From JAKANT01 sp035502095 (lineage in GTDB: Bacteria > Pseudomonadota > Gammaproteobacteria > Burkholderiales > Burkholderiaceae_F): DNA of 64,000 bases. The notes under the pieces were generated by a model. The model did not search any database, had not been told where the DNA came from, and saw only the letters and a list, made by a program, of their open reading frames with translations. The stretch is taken from positions 372,001 through 436,000 of the forward strand of contig DATJUX010000043.1 in the NCBI GenBank assembly GCA_035502095.1. The letters are read 5' to 3'. The first letter of the stretch is position 1, and every line of letters begins with the position of its first letter. Both the position numbers and the translations under genes were made by a program. Below, in pieces: positions 52,213 to 60,279 of this stretch.

Positions 52213-53439
52213 CTAGGAAGCAAGCAGCTGCGGCTGCACCGCCTGCGCATGCGCGCCGACAAGCACCGCCATGAAGCGTTCCTCGATCTGCACGATGATG
52301 CGATCCCAATTCATCTGCTCGGCCGTGTGGCGCGCGTGGCGCCCCATGGCGCGCCGGCGCGCGGCGTCGCCGGCGAGTTCGGTGGCGAGTCCGACGAACG
52401 CCGCCGAATCGCCGAAGGGAGCGAGCATCCCGTTGCGGCCCGACGCGACGATCTGCGCGGCCGCTGCATAGTCGAACGCAACCACGGGCAGGCCGCTCGC
52501 CATCGCCTCGGGCGTGACGTTGCCGAACGTCTCGGTGAGGCTGGGGAAAAGAAACAGGTCGGCCGAAGCGTAATGCGCCGCGAGATCCTCAGCGGCGCGC
52601 ATGCCGGCGAATACCGCATCGGGGCACAGCGACTGGATCGCGCGTGCGGCGGGCCCGTCGCCGACCAGCACGAGTTTCGCGTCGGCGCGGCGCTGGCGCA
52701 GACTGGCGAAAGCCTGCGCCAGTGCCTCGAGGTTCTTTTCCGGCGCAAGACGGCCGACGTAGAGCACGACCAGCTGGTCCGGAGCGACGGCCCAGGACCG
52801 GCGCAACGCCTCGCTGCGCCGGGCGGGGTCGAACAGGCGCGTGTCCACCCCGCGCGCGACCACGAACACGTCGCGGAAGCCGTATTCGACCAGCGACCGT
52901 CGCAGCGCCTCCGTCGGCACCATCGTGCATTGGGTCGCGTTATGGAACTTGCGCAGGTAAAGCATGATCGGCTTGTGCAGCCAGCCTGCCCCGTAGTGCT
53001 TGCTGTAGGCGTGGAAATTGGTGCGAAAGTCCGACGTGACGGGCAGCCGCAGCCGCTTCGCGGCCTGCAGCGCAGACCAGCCGAGCGGTCCTTCGGTCGC
53101 GATATGCACGAGGTCCGGGCGCCGGGTGGTCCAGAGCCGCACCAATGCGTTCTTCGCCGGCAGACCGATCTTGAGCGCCGGATATCGCGGCATCGGCAGA
53201 CCGCGCATCAGCACTTCATGGAAGCGCGCGTCGGCACCGGCCTGGTCGGCGGCGCTCTGGCGCGGCCGCAGCAGTTGCAGCTCGTGATTGCGCGCGCGCA
53301 ATCCTTCGACGACCTGCGCGAGCGTGCGGGCGACGCCGTTGACTTCCGGCGGATACGTCTCGGTCACGAGCGCGATCCGCAACGAGCGGTGCGCGACGGG
53401 GAAATCGTCGACGACGATCGTCTGGGCCGGGTTGTTCAC
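52213..53439 (-). CDS. GT4-type glycosyltransferase (lipid glycosyltransferase-like)
   Basis: This 408-residue GT-B enzyme has the N-lobe TETYPPEVNGVARTLAQVVEGLR, a middle VARGVDTRLFDP, a C-lobe VVLYVGRLAPEKNLEALAQAF and the EX7E-type motif SLTETFGNVTPEAMASGLPVVAF. The pattern is that of diacylglycerol/phosphatidylinositol-mannoside-type transferases (MgtA/PimB-like). It may place a sugar from GDP- or UDP-sugar on a membrane lipid. The UDP-glucuronate made by Ugd 3.5 kb away is a possible donor. GTG 53439 is the start; 147 bases separate it from the divergent gene at 53587. Confidence 0.88.
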   Translation of the reverse strand: MNNPAQTIVVDDFPVAHRSLRIALVTETYPPEVNGVARTLAQVVEGLRARNHELQLLRPRQSAADQAGADARFHEVLMRGLPMPRYPALKIGLPAKNALVRLWTTRRPDLVHIATEGPLGWSALQAAKRLRLPVTSDFRTNFHAYSKHYGAGWLHKPIMLYLRKFHNATQCTMVPTEALRRSLVEYGFRDVFVVARGVDTRLFDPARRSEALRRSWAVAPDQLVVLYVGRLAPEKNLEALAQAFASLRQRRADAKLVLVGDGPAARAIQSLCPDAVFAGMRAAEDLAAHYASADLFLFPSLTETFGNVTPEAMASGLPVVAFDYAAAAQIVASGRNGMLAPFGDSAAFVGLATELAGDAARRRAMGRHARHTAEQMNWDRIIVQIEERFMAVLVGAHAQAVQPQLLAS

Positions 53440-53586
53440 GGCGGCCGATCGTGCCCGCGGCACGCGACACGGCCGTGACCGACGTGCTGTCGTCAACACG
53501 ACACGAAGCGGTCAAGCACCTTTCACGCGCGCGGGTCACCATGGCGTCATGCCGCAAGGTGCGGCGCCAACGGAAAGGGACGATTC

Positions 53587-54195
53587 GTGAACGATTTCCT
53601 GCGCGCGCTCGAGACCCAGCGCTGGGACGACCACCGCTACTACCACCACAGCCGCATCAACCAGTCGCTGCACCTTCTGAGCGCCCTGAGCTTCCTGTTC
53701 GCCTATGCGATGTTGTTCATCGAACCGGCGTTCGCCGCCGCGGTCGGGTGGCTGCTGGCCATGCTGAGCCGGCAAGCCGGGCATTTCTTCTTCGAGCCGA
53801 AGGGCTACGACCAAGTCAACCAGGCGACGCACGAGTACAAGGAAAAGATCAAGGTCGGCTACAACCTGAAGCGGAAGGTCGTGCTGATGGCGCTGTGGGC
53901 GGCCACGCCGTTCGTGCTGTCGGCGGAGCCGACGTTGTTCGGCGCGCTGCCGCAGCCGGCGACGACACGGGAGTTCCTGCACAACCTCGGCGTCGTATGG
54001 CTGGTCCTCGGCGCAGGCGGGCTGCTGTTCCGCACCGTGCAACTCTTCCTGACCAAGGATCTGCAAACGGGGCTCGTGTGGGTCACCAAGATCCTCACCG
54101 ACCCGTTGCACGACATCAGGCTCTATCACGCGGCACCGCTTCACCTGCTGCGTGGCGAGTTGATCGACGCCGGCATCGGCCGCCAGCACCCCTGA
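53587..54195 (+). CDS. Mpo1-like (DUF962-type) membrane protein
   Basis: This 202-residue protein has four hydrophobic segments. The stretch SRINQSLHLLSALSFLFAY followed by SRQAGHFFFEPKG recalls the N-x3-H and GHFFxE motifs of the Mpo1/DUF962 family, whose yeast member is an Fe-dependent dioxygenase of 2-hydroxy fatty acids. The histidines at the start (DDHRYYHHSR) may add metal ligands. GTG 53587 follows AAAGGGA. It ends 5 bases before the convergent aminotransferase stop. Assignment is moderate; a fatty-acid-modifying role fits the neighbours. Confidence 0.6.
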   Translation: MNDFLRALETQRWDDHRYYHHSRINQSLHLLSALSFLFAYAMLFIEPAFAAAVGWLLAMLSRQAGHFFFEPKGYDQVNQATHEYKEKIKVGYNLKRKVVLMALWAATPFVLSAEPTLFGALPQPATTREFLHNLGVVWLVLGAGGLLFRTVQLFLTKDLQTGLVWVTKILTDPLHDIRLYHAAPLHLLRGELIDAGIGRQHP

Positions 54196-54199
54196 GCGC

Positions 54200-55843
54200 T
54201 CAGAAGCGTTGCCTGAGCATCTCCGCCAGGATCGTGCGCCGGATGGCCTTGTTGGTGAGCGCGGCCGGCTGCGCCCACCAGCCGTCCGCGTGCATGGCCT
54301 GGGCGGCGGCGGCGAAACGTTCCGCGACCGCGTCGAAATCCGCCTGCGTGTAGTCGAGGCTGAAAATCAGGCGGCCCGTGCCCACCCACGACAACGCGAG
54401 TCCCGCGGCGCGCAGGTAAAACTGCAGCATCCAGTTGTAACGCGACGGGGCCGTGTAGAACACGGTCCACACGGTCGAGAGATTGGCGACGCGAACGGGC
54501 ATGCCGGCCTGTTCGAGGCGGCGGTTCAACTGCTCCGCGCGTGTATCCCAGGTCGCATCCAGACCTGCATAGATCGCGCGGACCTCCGGGCGCTGCAGCC
54601 GCTCGAGGAAGACGTGCATCGCACCCATCACATAAGGATGCGAATTGAACGTCCCGCGCGCCAGGCACACGTCGGCCGGGCGCTCGTCGCGGAAGCGCTT
54701 CATCAGGTTGCGGCGCCCGCAAACGACGCCGATCGGCAGCCCGCCGGCGATCGTCTTGCCATACGTGACCAGGTCCGCGCGCACGCCGAAGTAGTCCTGC
54801 GCGCCGCCCGGCGCGAGACGGAAGCCGACCAGCACCTCGTCGAGAATCAGCACGACACCGTTGGCGGCGCAGGCCGCGCGCAGGTCCTTCAGCCACGCCG
54901 CATAGGCGGCACGGTCGTAGCGCGCCGAGCGTGCGCTGTCGACGAGCCCCGAGTCGGCCGGTGGGTTGGCGTTCGGATGCAGCGCCTGCACCGGGTTCAC
55001 CAGCACGCATGCGATGTCCTTGCGGGTGCGCACGACGCGCAACGTTTCCGCGTGCATTTCGCGCAACGTGTAGGTGGCGCGGGCGAAGGCAGGGTTGCCG
55101 GGTCCGGGCTGCACGTCGTCCCACCAGCCGTGATAGGAACCGCTGAAGCGGACCAGGTGCGTGCGGCCGGTGTGGTAGCGCGCCAGGCGCACCGCCTGCA
55201 TCACCGCCTCGGTACCCGACATGTGGAACGACACCTCGTCGAGGCCCGAGATCTCGCGCAGCCAGCGCAGGTTGTCGAGCACGCACGGATGCAGCGCCCC
55301 GAGCACCGGACCGAGGTCCTGGACCAGCGTGCTTCCTTCGGCGATACACGCCTTGTAGAAGTCGTGGCCGAACACGTTGACACCATACGATCCGGTCAGG
55401 TCGTAGAACACGTTGCCGTCCGGATCGGTGAGCGTGACACCCTGCGATGCGCTCATCACGTTGCCGAATTTGAGGTGTTCGCGCAGCACGCGGCTGAACT
55501 GGAACGGCACGCGATAGGCCGAGGTGAACTGGAGATCCGACAGGCTGGCGCGCGCCTCCTGCGTCAGCGCACTGCCGCGCGCAAAGCGCCGCGCATAGAG
55601 CGCGGCAAGGCGCGCCATGCCCGAGCGTCGGCGCGCCACCACCTCTGGCGGCGCCCCATCGGCATTGAAGAACGCGCCATCGTCGTACGAGTACGCGGGC
55701 ACCAGCCGGGCGAAGCGTTTCGCAAGGCGCGCGTGCCCGGCGAGGGACGGATGCTTGGCGCGCGAGAGGGCGAAGCGACGCCGCGCAAGCGGCACCAAGG
55801 CGAGCGCGGCGGCGCCGCCGCCGAAAGCGAGGATTTCGAGCAT
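54200..55843 (-). CDS. Class III aminotransferase (glutamate-1-semialdehyde aminomutase-like), membrane-anchored
   Basis: This 547-residue protein is about 110 residues longer than HemL. Residues 1-20 (LEILAFGGGAAALALVPLARRR) form a short hydrophobic anchor, then a helical extension to about 125. The PLP fold follows: DPDGNVFYDLTGSYGVNVFGH, FHMSGTEAVMQAVRLAR, FSGSYHGWWDDV, LILDEVLVGFR, and the PLP lysine in TYGKTIAGGLPIG. It likely transfers an amino group on a membrane-associated or carrier-bound substrate, not free glutamate semialdehyde. Its start codon overlaps that of the divergent psd gene (CATG at 55841-55844), so one start may be misplaced. Confidence 0.85.
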   Translation of the reverse strand: MLEILAFGGGAAALALVPLARRRFALSRAKHPSLAGHARLAKRFARLVPAYSYDDGAFFNADGAPPEVVARRRSGMARLAALYARRFARGSALTQEARASLSDLQFTSAYRVPFQFSRVLREHLKFGNVMSASQGVTLTDPDGNVFYDLTGSYGVNVFGHDFYKACIAEGSTLVQDLGPVLGALHPCVLDNLRWLREISGLDEVSFHMSGTEAVMQAVRLARYHTGRTHLVRFSGSYHGWWDDVQPGPGNPAFARATYTLREMHAETLRVVRTRKDIACVLVNPVQALHPNANPPADSGLVDSARSARYDRAAYAAWLKDLRAACAANGVVLILDEVLVGFRLAPGGAQDYFGVRADLVTYGKTIAGGLPIGVVCGRRNLMKRFRDERPADVCLARGTFNSHPYVMGAMHVFLERLQRPEVRAIYAGLDATWDTRAEQLNRRLEQAGMPVRVANLSTVWTVFYTAPSRYNWMLQFYLRAAGLALSWVGTGRLIFSLDYTQADFDAVAERFAAAAQAMHADGWWAQPAALTNKAIRRTILAEMLRQRF

Positions 55844-56804
55844 GCCTGAAACGATGGGAGGGGGCGTTCGAGCCGATGTACCAGCGCTTGTTGACGCGGC
55901 TGTGAAACGCCTGCGCGCAAGCCTGCACTGGCTGGGCGACGAACTGAACTTCACGCTGACCAACCGCATCCCGCGCAACCTCCTCACCGTGCTGATGGGC
56001 CGCTTCAGCCGGATCGAGAGCCCGCGCCTGGCCGCGGCATCGATCGCGATCTGGCGACGCTTCAGCGATCTCGATCTGAGTGACGCGAAGACGCGTGCGT
56101 TCGCCTCGCTGCACGAATGCTTCACGCGCGAGCTGGTGGACGGCGCGCGCCCCTTCGATGCCGATCCCGCGATGCTCGCGAGTCCGTGCGACAGCATCGT
56201 CGGCGCCTGTGGGCGCATCGAGGGCAGGACCCTGCTGCAGGCCAAGCGCTCTTCGTACGCGCTGGACGACCTGCTGTGCGACATGCGGCTGGCCGACCAT
56301 TACGCGGGCGGGTCCTACGCAACGCTGCGGCTGAAGGCCGACATGTATCACCGCTTTCATGCACCAACCGGCGGTCGCATCCAGTCCGTCACCTACGTCG
56401 CCGGCGACGCATGGAACGTCAACCCGCCGGCGCTGGCGCGGATGCGACGGCTTTTCTGCCGCAACGAGCGCGCCGTCATCCCGCTGCACCTTGCGCCCGG
56501 CGGGCCGACGATCGCGCTCGTGCCGGTGGCGGCCATCCTGGTTGCGAGCATCCGCTTCACGTTCATCGACGTGCGCCTGCACCTGCGTTATCGCGGGCCG
56601 AATCCGATCCGCTGCGATGCGCGGGTGCGCAAGGGCGAGACGCTCGGCTGGTTCGAGCATGGCTCGACCCTCATCGTGCTCGCACCGCGTGGCTTCGAAC
56701 TGGCCGCCGGGGTCGCCGAGGGCGCGCGGCTGCGCGCCGGACAGGCGCTGATGCAGCGGATCGCCGCGGGGCACGGCCGAAGTGCGACAGATGCGCCAGC
56801 GTGA
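55842..56804 (+). CDS. psd: Phosphatidylserine decarboxylase proenzyme
   Basis: This 320-residue PSD has NRIPRNLLTVLMGRFSRIE near the start, FFTREL-like ECFTRELVDGARPFD, SPCDSIVGACGRIE, YHRFHAPTGGRI (active-site His) and the autocleavage site in GWFEHGSTLIVL, where the usual LGST is HGST. Cleavage before the Ser makes the pyruvoyl alpha subunit. It converts phosphatidylserine to phosphatidylethanolamine at the inner membrane. ATG 55842 overlaps the divergent aminotransferase start; GTG 55902 (VKRLRASLHWL) is an equally good start without overlap. Confidence 0.9.
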   Translation: MPETMGGGVRADVPALVDAAVKRLRASLHWLGDELNFTLTNRIPRNLLTVLMGRFSRIESPRLAAASIAIWRRFSDLDLSDAKTRAFASLHECFTRELVDGARPFDADPAMLASPCDSIVGACGRIEGRTLLQAKRSSYALDDLLCDMRLADHYAGGSYATLRLKADMYHRFHAPTGGRIQSVTYVAGDAWNVNPPALARMRRLFCRNERAVIPLHLAPGGPTIALVPVAAILVASIRFTFIDVRLHLRYRGPNPIRCDARVRKGETLGWFEHGSTLIVLAPRGFELAAGVAEGARLRAGQALMQRIAAGHGRSATDAPA

Positions 56805-56925
56805 ATCGGCGCTGCCTGATTCATAGGCAGGTCACGCACCTGCGCGACCATGCGCGGCGCAGTGAGCGCCGGCGGACAGTGCTCCTCGACACGCCGGGGC
56901 GTGCGGCTTCTTCGGAGGTGCAACC

Positions 56926-58293
56926 GTGAAGATCGGTGTGTTCGGCGCGGGATATGTCGGGTTGGTGACAAGCGCGTGCTTCGCAGAGATGGGCAACAGC
57001 GTCGTCTGCATGGAGATCGACGCCGAGCGGGTGGCGGCGCTCCAGCGCGGCGAGACACCGATCTACGAGCCGGGCCTCGAGACGCTGATCCGGCGCAACG
57101 TTGCCGCCGAGCGCCTCGTCTTCACGGCCGACACGGCGCAGACCGTGGCGCACGGCACGCTCCTCTTCATCGCGGTCGGCACGCCGCCCGACCTCGACGG
57201 CGCCCCCGATCTGCGCGGCGTGCTGGGCGTCGCTCAGTCGATCGGGCGCCACATGCGCGACTACAAGCTGATCATCAACAAGAGCACCGTGCCGGTGGGC
57301 ACGGCGGATCGCGTCAAGGCGGCGATCGCGCAGGAACTCGCGTTACGTCGTTGCATCCTGCCGTTCGCGGTGGTGTCGAATCCGGAGTTTCTGAAGGAAG
57401 GCTCGGCCGTTGAGGACTTCATGCGGCCGGACCGCGTGATCGTCGGCTCCGGCAACGAGCAGGCGACCTTGCTCCTGCGCGCGCTGTATGCACCTTTCCT
57501 GCGCAACACGGACCGCATGTTGACGATGGACGTGCGCAGCGCCGAGCTCGCTAAGTACGCGGCGAACGCGATGCTCGCCACGCGGATCAGCTTCATCAAC
57601 GAGATCGCCCGGGTGGCGGAAGAACTGGGGGCGGACATCGAGAGCGTGCGGCGCGGCATCGGCAGCGACAAGCGCATCGGCACGCACTTCCTCTATGCCG
57701 GCTGCGGCTGGGGCGGCTCGTGTTTTCCGAAGGACATCGATGCGCTCGTATGCGCGGGCACCGACGCCGGGGTCGACATGTCGATCCTGCGTGCGGTGCG
57801 CAAGGTCAACGAGCACCAGAAGAACCGACTCGTGCAACGCGTGGTCGAGCGCTTCGGCGAGGATCTGCGCGCGCACAGCTTCGCGCTTTGGGGCCTGGCG
57901 TTCAAGCCCGGCACGGACGATATGCGGGAGGCGCCGAGCATCCGCATCGTCGAACAGCTGGTGGCGCGCGGCGCGACGGTGTGCGCCTTCGATCCCGCGG
58001 CGATGGAACGCGCACGCACGGTGTTCGGGTCGAACGCCGTTGCGTTCGTGGACGATCCCCTCGATGCGCTCGCGGGCGCTTCGGCGCTTCTCGTCGTCAC
58101 GGAGTGGCGCGAATTCCGCAGCCCCGATTTCGCCGTCATCCGCGAGCGGATGCGGTACCCGGTCATCTTCGACGGCCGCAACCTCTACGACCCGTCGATG
58201 CTGGCGCAACTCGGATTCGAATACGTCGGGATCGGGCGGCAGGCTTCGGGTGCTGCGATGACCGAGGCGGAAGTCACGGCGCTCGCGGCCTGA
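56926..58293 (+). CDS. ugd: UDP-glucose 6-dehydrogenase
   Basis: This 455-residue, full-length protein has the N-terminal NAD motif FGAGYVGLVTSACFAEMG, NKSTVPVGT, SNPEFLKEGSAVEDF, the catalytic lysine/asparagine helix AELAKYAANAMLATRISFINE and the catalytic Cys in GCGWGGSCFPKD; LAFKPGTDDMREAPS is the C-terminal UDP-binding part. It oxidises UDP-glucose twice to UDP-glucuronate for polysaccharide, lipid A or glycolipid synthesis. GTG 56926 has GGAGG 7 bases upstream. It lies 121 bases after psd on the same strand. Confidence 0.95.
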   Translation: MKIGVFGAGYVGLVTSACFAEMGNSVVCMEIDAERVAALQRGETPIYEPGLETLIRRNVAAERLVFTADTAQTVAHGTLLFIAVGTPPDLDGAPDLRGVLGVAQSIGRHMRDYKLIINKSTVPVGTADRVKAAIAQELALRRCILPFAVVSNPEFLKEGSAVEDFMRPDRVIVGSGNEQATLLLRALYAPFLRNTDRMLTMDVRSAELAKYAANAMLATRISFINEIARVAEELGADIESVRRGIGSDKRIGTHFLYAGCGWGGSCFPKDIDALVCAGTDAGVDMSILRAVRKVNEHQKNRLVQRVVERFGEDLRAHSFALWGLAFKPGTDDMREAPSIRIVEQLVARGATVCAFDPAAMERARTVFGSNAVAFVDDPLDALAGASALLVVTEWREFRSPDFAVIRERMRYPVIFDGRNLYDPSMLAQLGFEYVGIGRQASGAAMTEAEVTALAA

Positions 58294-58470
58294 GCAACGT
58301 TTGCCCGTGACCCGCCGGCCGAAGACGTCGGGCCGCCGATCGCGGCGAATCCCGGCACGGCGCCTCCGTTGTCATGCGGAGGAATCCGGCGCCGAGGGAT
58401 TCCGGCCGTTCGATGCGCCGAGATTCCTCACCCTCGGCTCGGATCGACACATGCGCGACGTCATCGCCAA

Positions 58471-58725
58471 TCAGCGCTCGCGCGCCGAGCCGAGAAGATA
58501 GCGCTCGCGGATCCACCCCTCCTCGTGCCGCCCGTCGCGCGGTTCGAGACCGATGTCACGCAGGATGCGATCGTCGAGGCGTTCGAGGCGGCCGCGCCGG
58601 TTGGACGCTCCCGACCACCGCGCGAGCATTGCGTCGAGGGCCGCCCACAGCCTGCCCAGCGACGATGATGGAAGCGAACCGAGACGCGACCGGCTTGCGC
58701 CCGCTGCCACTGGACTTGATGCCAC
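58471..58725 (-). CDS. DUF1127 small protein
   Basis: This 84-residue protein, GTG start at 58725, has the DUF1127 signature RRGRLERLDDRILRDIGLEPRDG near the C-terminal half and a basic, Ser-rich N-terminus. It differs from the DUF1127 protein at 49538 outside the motif. The 360 bases upstream contain no gene but hold a DnaA-box-like cluster. The 178 bases downstream (58294-58470) show nothing. Confidence 0.8.
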   Translation of the reverse strand: MASSPVAAGASRSRLGSLPSSSLGRLWAALDAMLARWSGASNRRGRLERLDDRILRDIGLEPRDGRHEEGWIRERYLLGSARER

Positions 58726-58898
58726 AGCCTGATCCTCCCCGAGCGATGCGCGCCCTGCGGGCTCGACCGCTTGGCCGCGTCCCGGTAGTGCAGTCTTGCG
58801 ACGACGGATTGCGGCGCGGTTTCCCGCCTTCGTGTGCGCTGTTGCGGCTGAAACTCAGAAGTTTCGGCTGTCGCTGCCGGGATCGCCGCGCGACCGGC

Positions 58899-59000
58899 TT
58901 GTCCACCTGGCTTGTGGAAAAGCTGTTGACAGGGCCCGGCGGCACCTGCGACGCCGCCGCTGTCGGATCAGTCCGCGAGCAGTGGATATCCTGTGGACAA
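58899..59000. other. Cluster of DnaA-box-like sequences in a 360-base gene-free stretch
   Basis: TTGTCCACC at 58899, TGTGGAAAA at 58913-58921 (reverse complement TTTTCCACA, a perfect TTWTNCACA match) and TGTGGACAA at 58992-59000 (reverse TTGTCCACA, one mismatch) lie within about 100 bases. A TTGACA follows the second box. The stretch 58726-59085 has no gene. No dnaA, dnaN or rpmH gene is near, so this is not the usual origin context; it could be a DnaA titration or regulation site upstream of the DUF1127 gene. Confidence 0.45.
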
Positions 59001-59085
59001 CGGGCGATCGATGTCGCGGGCCGTATCGCGTCTCCGCGGCTGACCGGGCGCGTGAGAACCGCGGTTCGCCGCAGCGCGGCGCCGA

Positions 59086-60279
59086 TCAGCAGTCGGTCAC
59101 CTTGAACTCGACCCGGCGGTCGAGTGCATCGCGCGCGTCGTCGGTCCCGGTGCCGACGATGTTCTCGTGGAAGCCCATGCCGGCCGACTTGAGGTGTCCG
59201 GCGAGGTCGGGCGATTCCTTCTCGAGACGATCCTTGATGTAGCTGGCGCGTGTCTTCGACAGGCGGTCGTTGACCTGCTCCGAACCCGTCTTGCTCGTAT
59301 GGCCGACGACGGTCATGCACGCTTTGGCCCCGGCCGCCTTGCGCGCGATCTGCCGCAGCCAGAAGTTGTACGGACCGCTCACCTTCGGATCGGACCAGAA
59401 ATCCGTCGTTCCTGGATTGAACAGGAACTTCACGCCCAGGCTGCGGTTCGCCAGCCCCAACGCGACCACCCGGCCGAACGCGTCTTCGGCTTCGGCGGTC
59501 TTGCCGAGCTTCCAGTTGGCAAGGTAGATGCCGTTCAGGACACGGATCTGTTCGCCGGCGGGCGTGCTGGCCGCGCTGTTATAGAGCGTCAACGAATCCT
59601 GGTAGCGCTCCGCGTTGTAGGCGTTGGTGGCGTCGTTCACGATCGGCTGCGTCGCGATGCGCTCGAGGTAGGCTGGATCGGCCGGCCTGCCGGGCGGCGT
59701 TTCGCTGGTCCGCACGTAACCTTCGACCACCTTGTCCTTCACGAGCACCGGGCTGTCACGGTAGTAGGCGGTCGGTGTCGCGTCGAGGCCCTGGTCCTTG
59801 CTGCGCGACGACGCTTGCGCCACCACCTTGCCCGTTTTCAGGTCCGTGATGGCGAGGTTGATGTTGAACGCGTTCACCGGCTTGTCGCTTTGCACGCGGG
59901 TGGTGGTGCCGGTGAGGAGGTATTGCGCCTTCGGCAGGTTGGCCGCCTCGAAGGGCAGGATCTCGAACTGTTCGAAATTGTTGCGCAGGCGATCGGTGAC
60001 GAGCTGCTCGAGCTGCTTCGTGATCCCCGTCTGCTGGCCGGAGCTGGCGTCGATCATCGGATCGACCAGCAGGCCCTTCTTGGACACCTTCGCTTCCATC
60101 TTGGCCAGGAAGCCCGGCAGGCTTTGCGTCTGCTTGACCAGCGAATCCGTCGCCACGACGACGGCCTGCTCGAAAGGCAGCTCGTTGGTGTCGCTGGTCG
60201 CGACCGGCGTCGCGCACGCGGTAAGCAGCAGGGGCGCGAACGCGAGGCGCCGGGTCCACGCGACGATGGGATTTGTCAC
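59086..60279 (-). CDS. OmpA-domain lipoprotein coupled to the kinase gene
   Basis: This 397-residue lipoprotein has LLLTACATP with the acylated Cys near 22. Next come a CsgG/FlgO-like domain (about 45-200: LVTDRLRNNFEQFEILPFE, TGTTTRVQSD) and a helical repeat segment (YNAERYQDSLTLYNSA). A C-terminal OmpA peptidoglycan-binding domain follows (VVGHTSKTGSEQVNDRLSKTRASYIKDRL, ending DRRVEFKVTDC). GTG 60279 has AAGGAGG 7 bases upstream and overlaps the kinase stop by 4 bases (GTGA), so the two are translationally coupled. It should sit in the outer membrane facing the periplasm. Role is unknown; OmpA/kinase pairs occur in and outside type VI secretion loci. Confidence 0.85.
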   Translation of the reverse strand: MTNPIVAWTRRLAFAPLLLTACATPVATSDTNELPFEQAVVVATDSLVKQTQSLPGFLAKMEAKVSKKGLLVDPMIDASSGQQTGITKQLEQLVTDRLRNNFEQFEILPFEAANLPKAQYLLTGTTTRVQSDKPVNAFNINLAITDLKTGKVVAQASSRSKDQGLDATPTAYYRDSPVLVKDKVVEGYVRTSETPPGRPADPAYLERIATQPIVNDATNAYNAERYQDSLTLYNSAASTPAGEQIRVLNGIYLANWKLGKTAEAEDAFGRVVALGLANRSLGVKFLFNPGTTDFWSDPKVSGPYNFWLRQIARKAAGAKACMTVVGHTSKTGSEQVNDRLSKTRASYIKDRLEKESPDLAGHLKSAGMGFHENIVGTGTDDARDALDRRVEFKVTDC

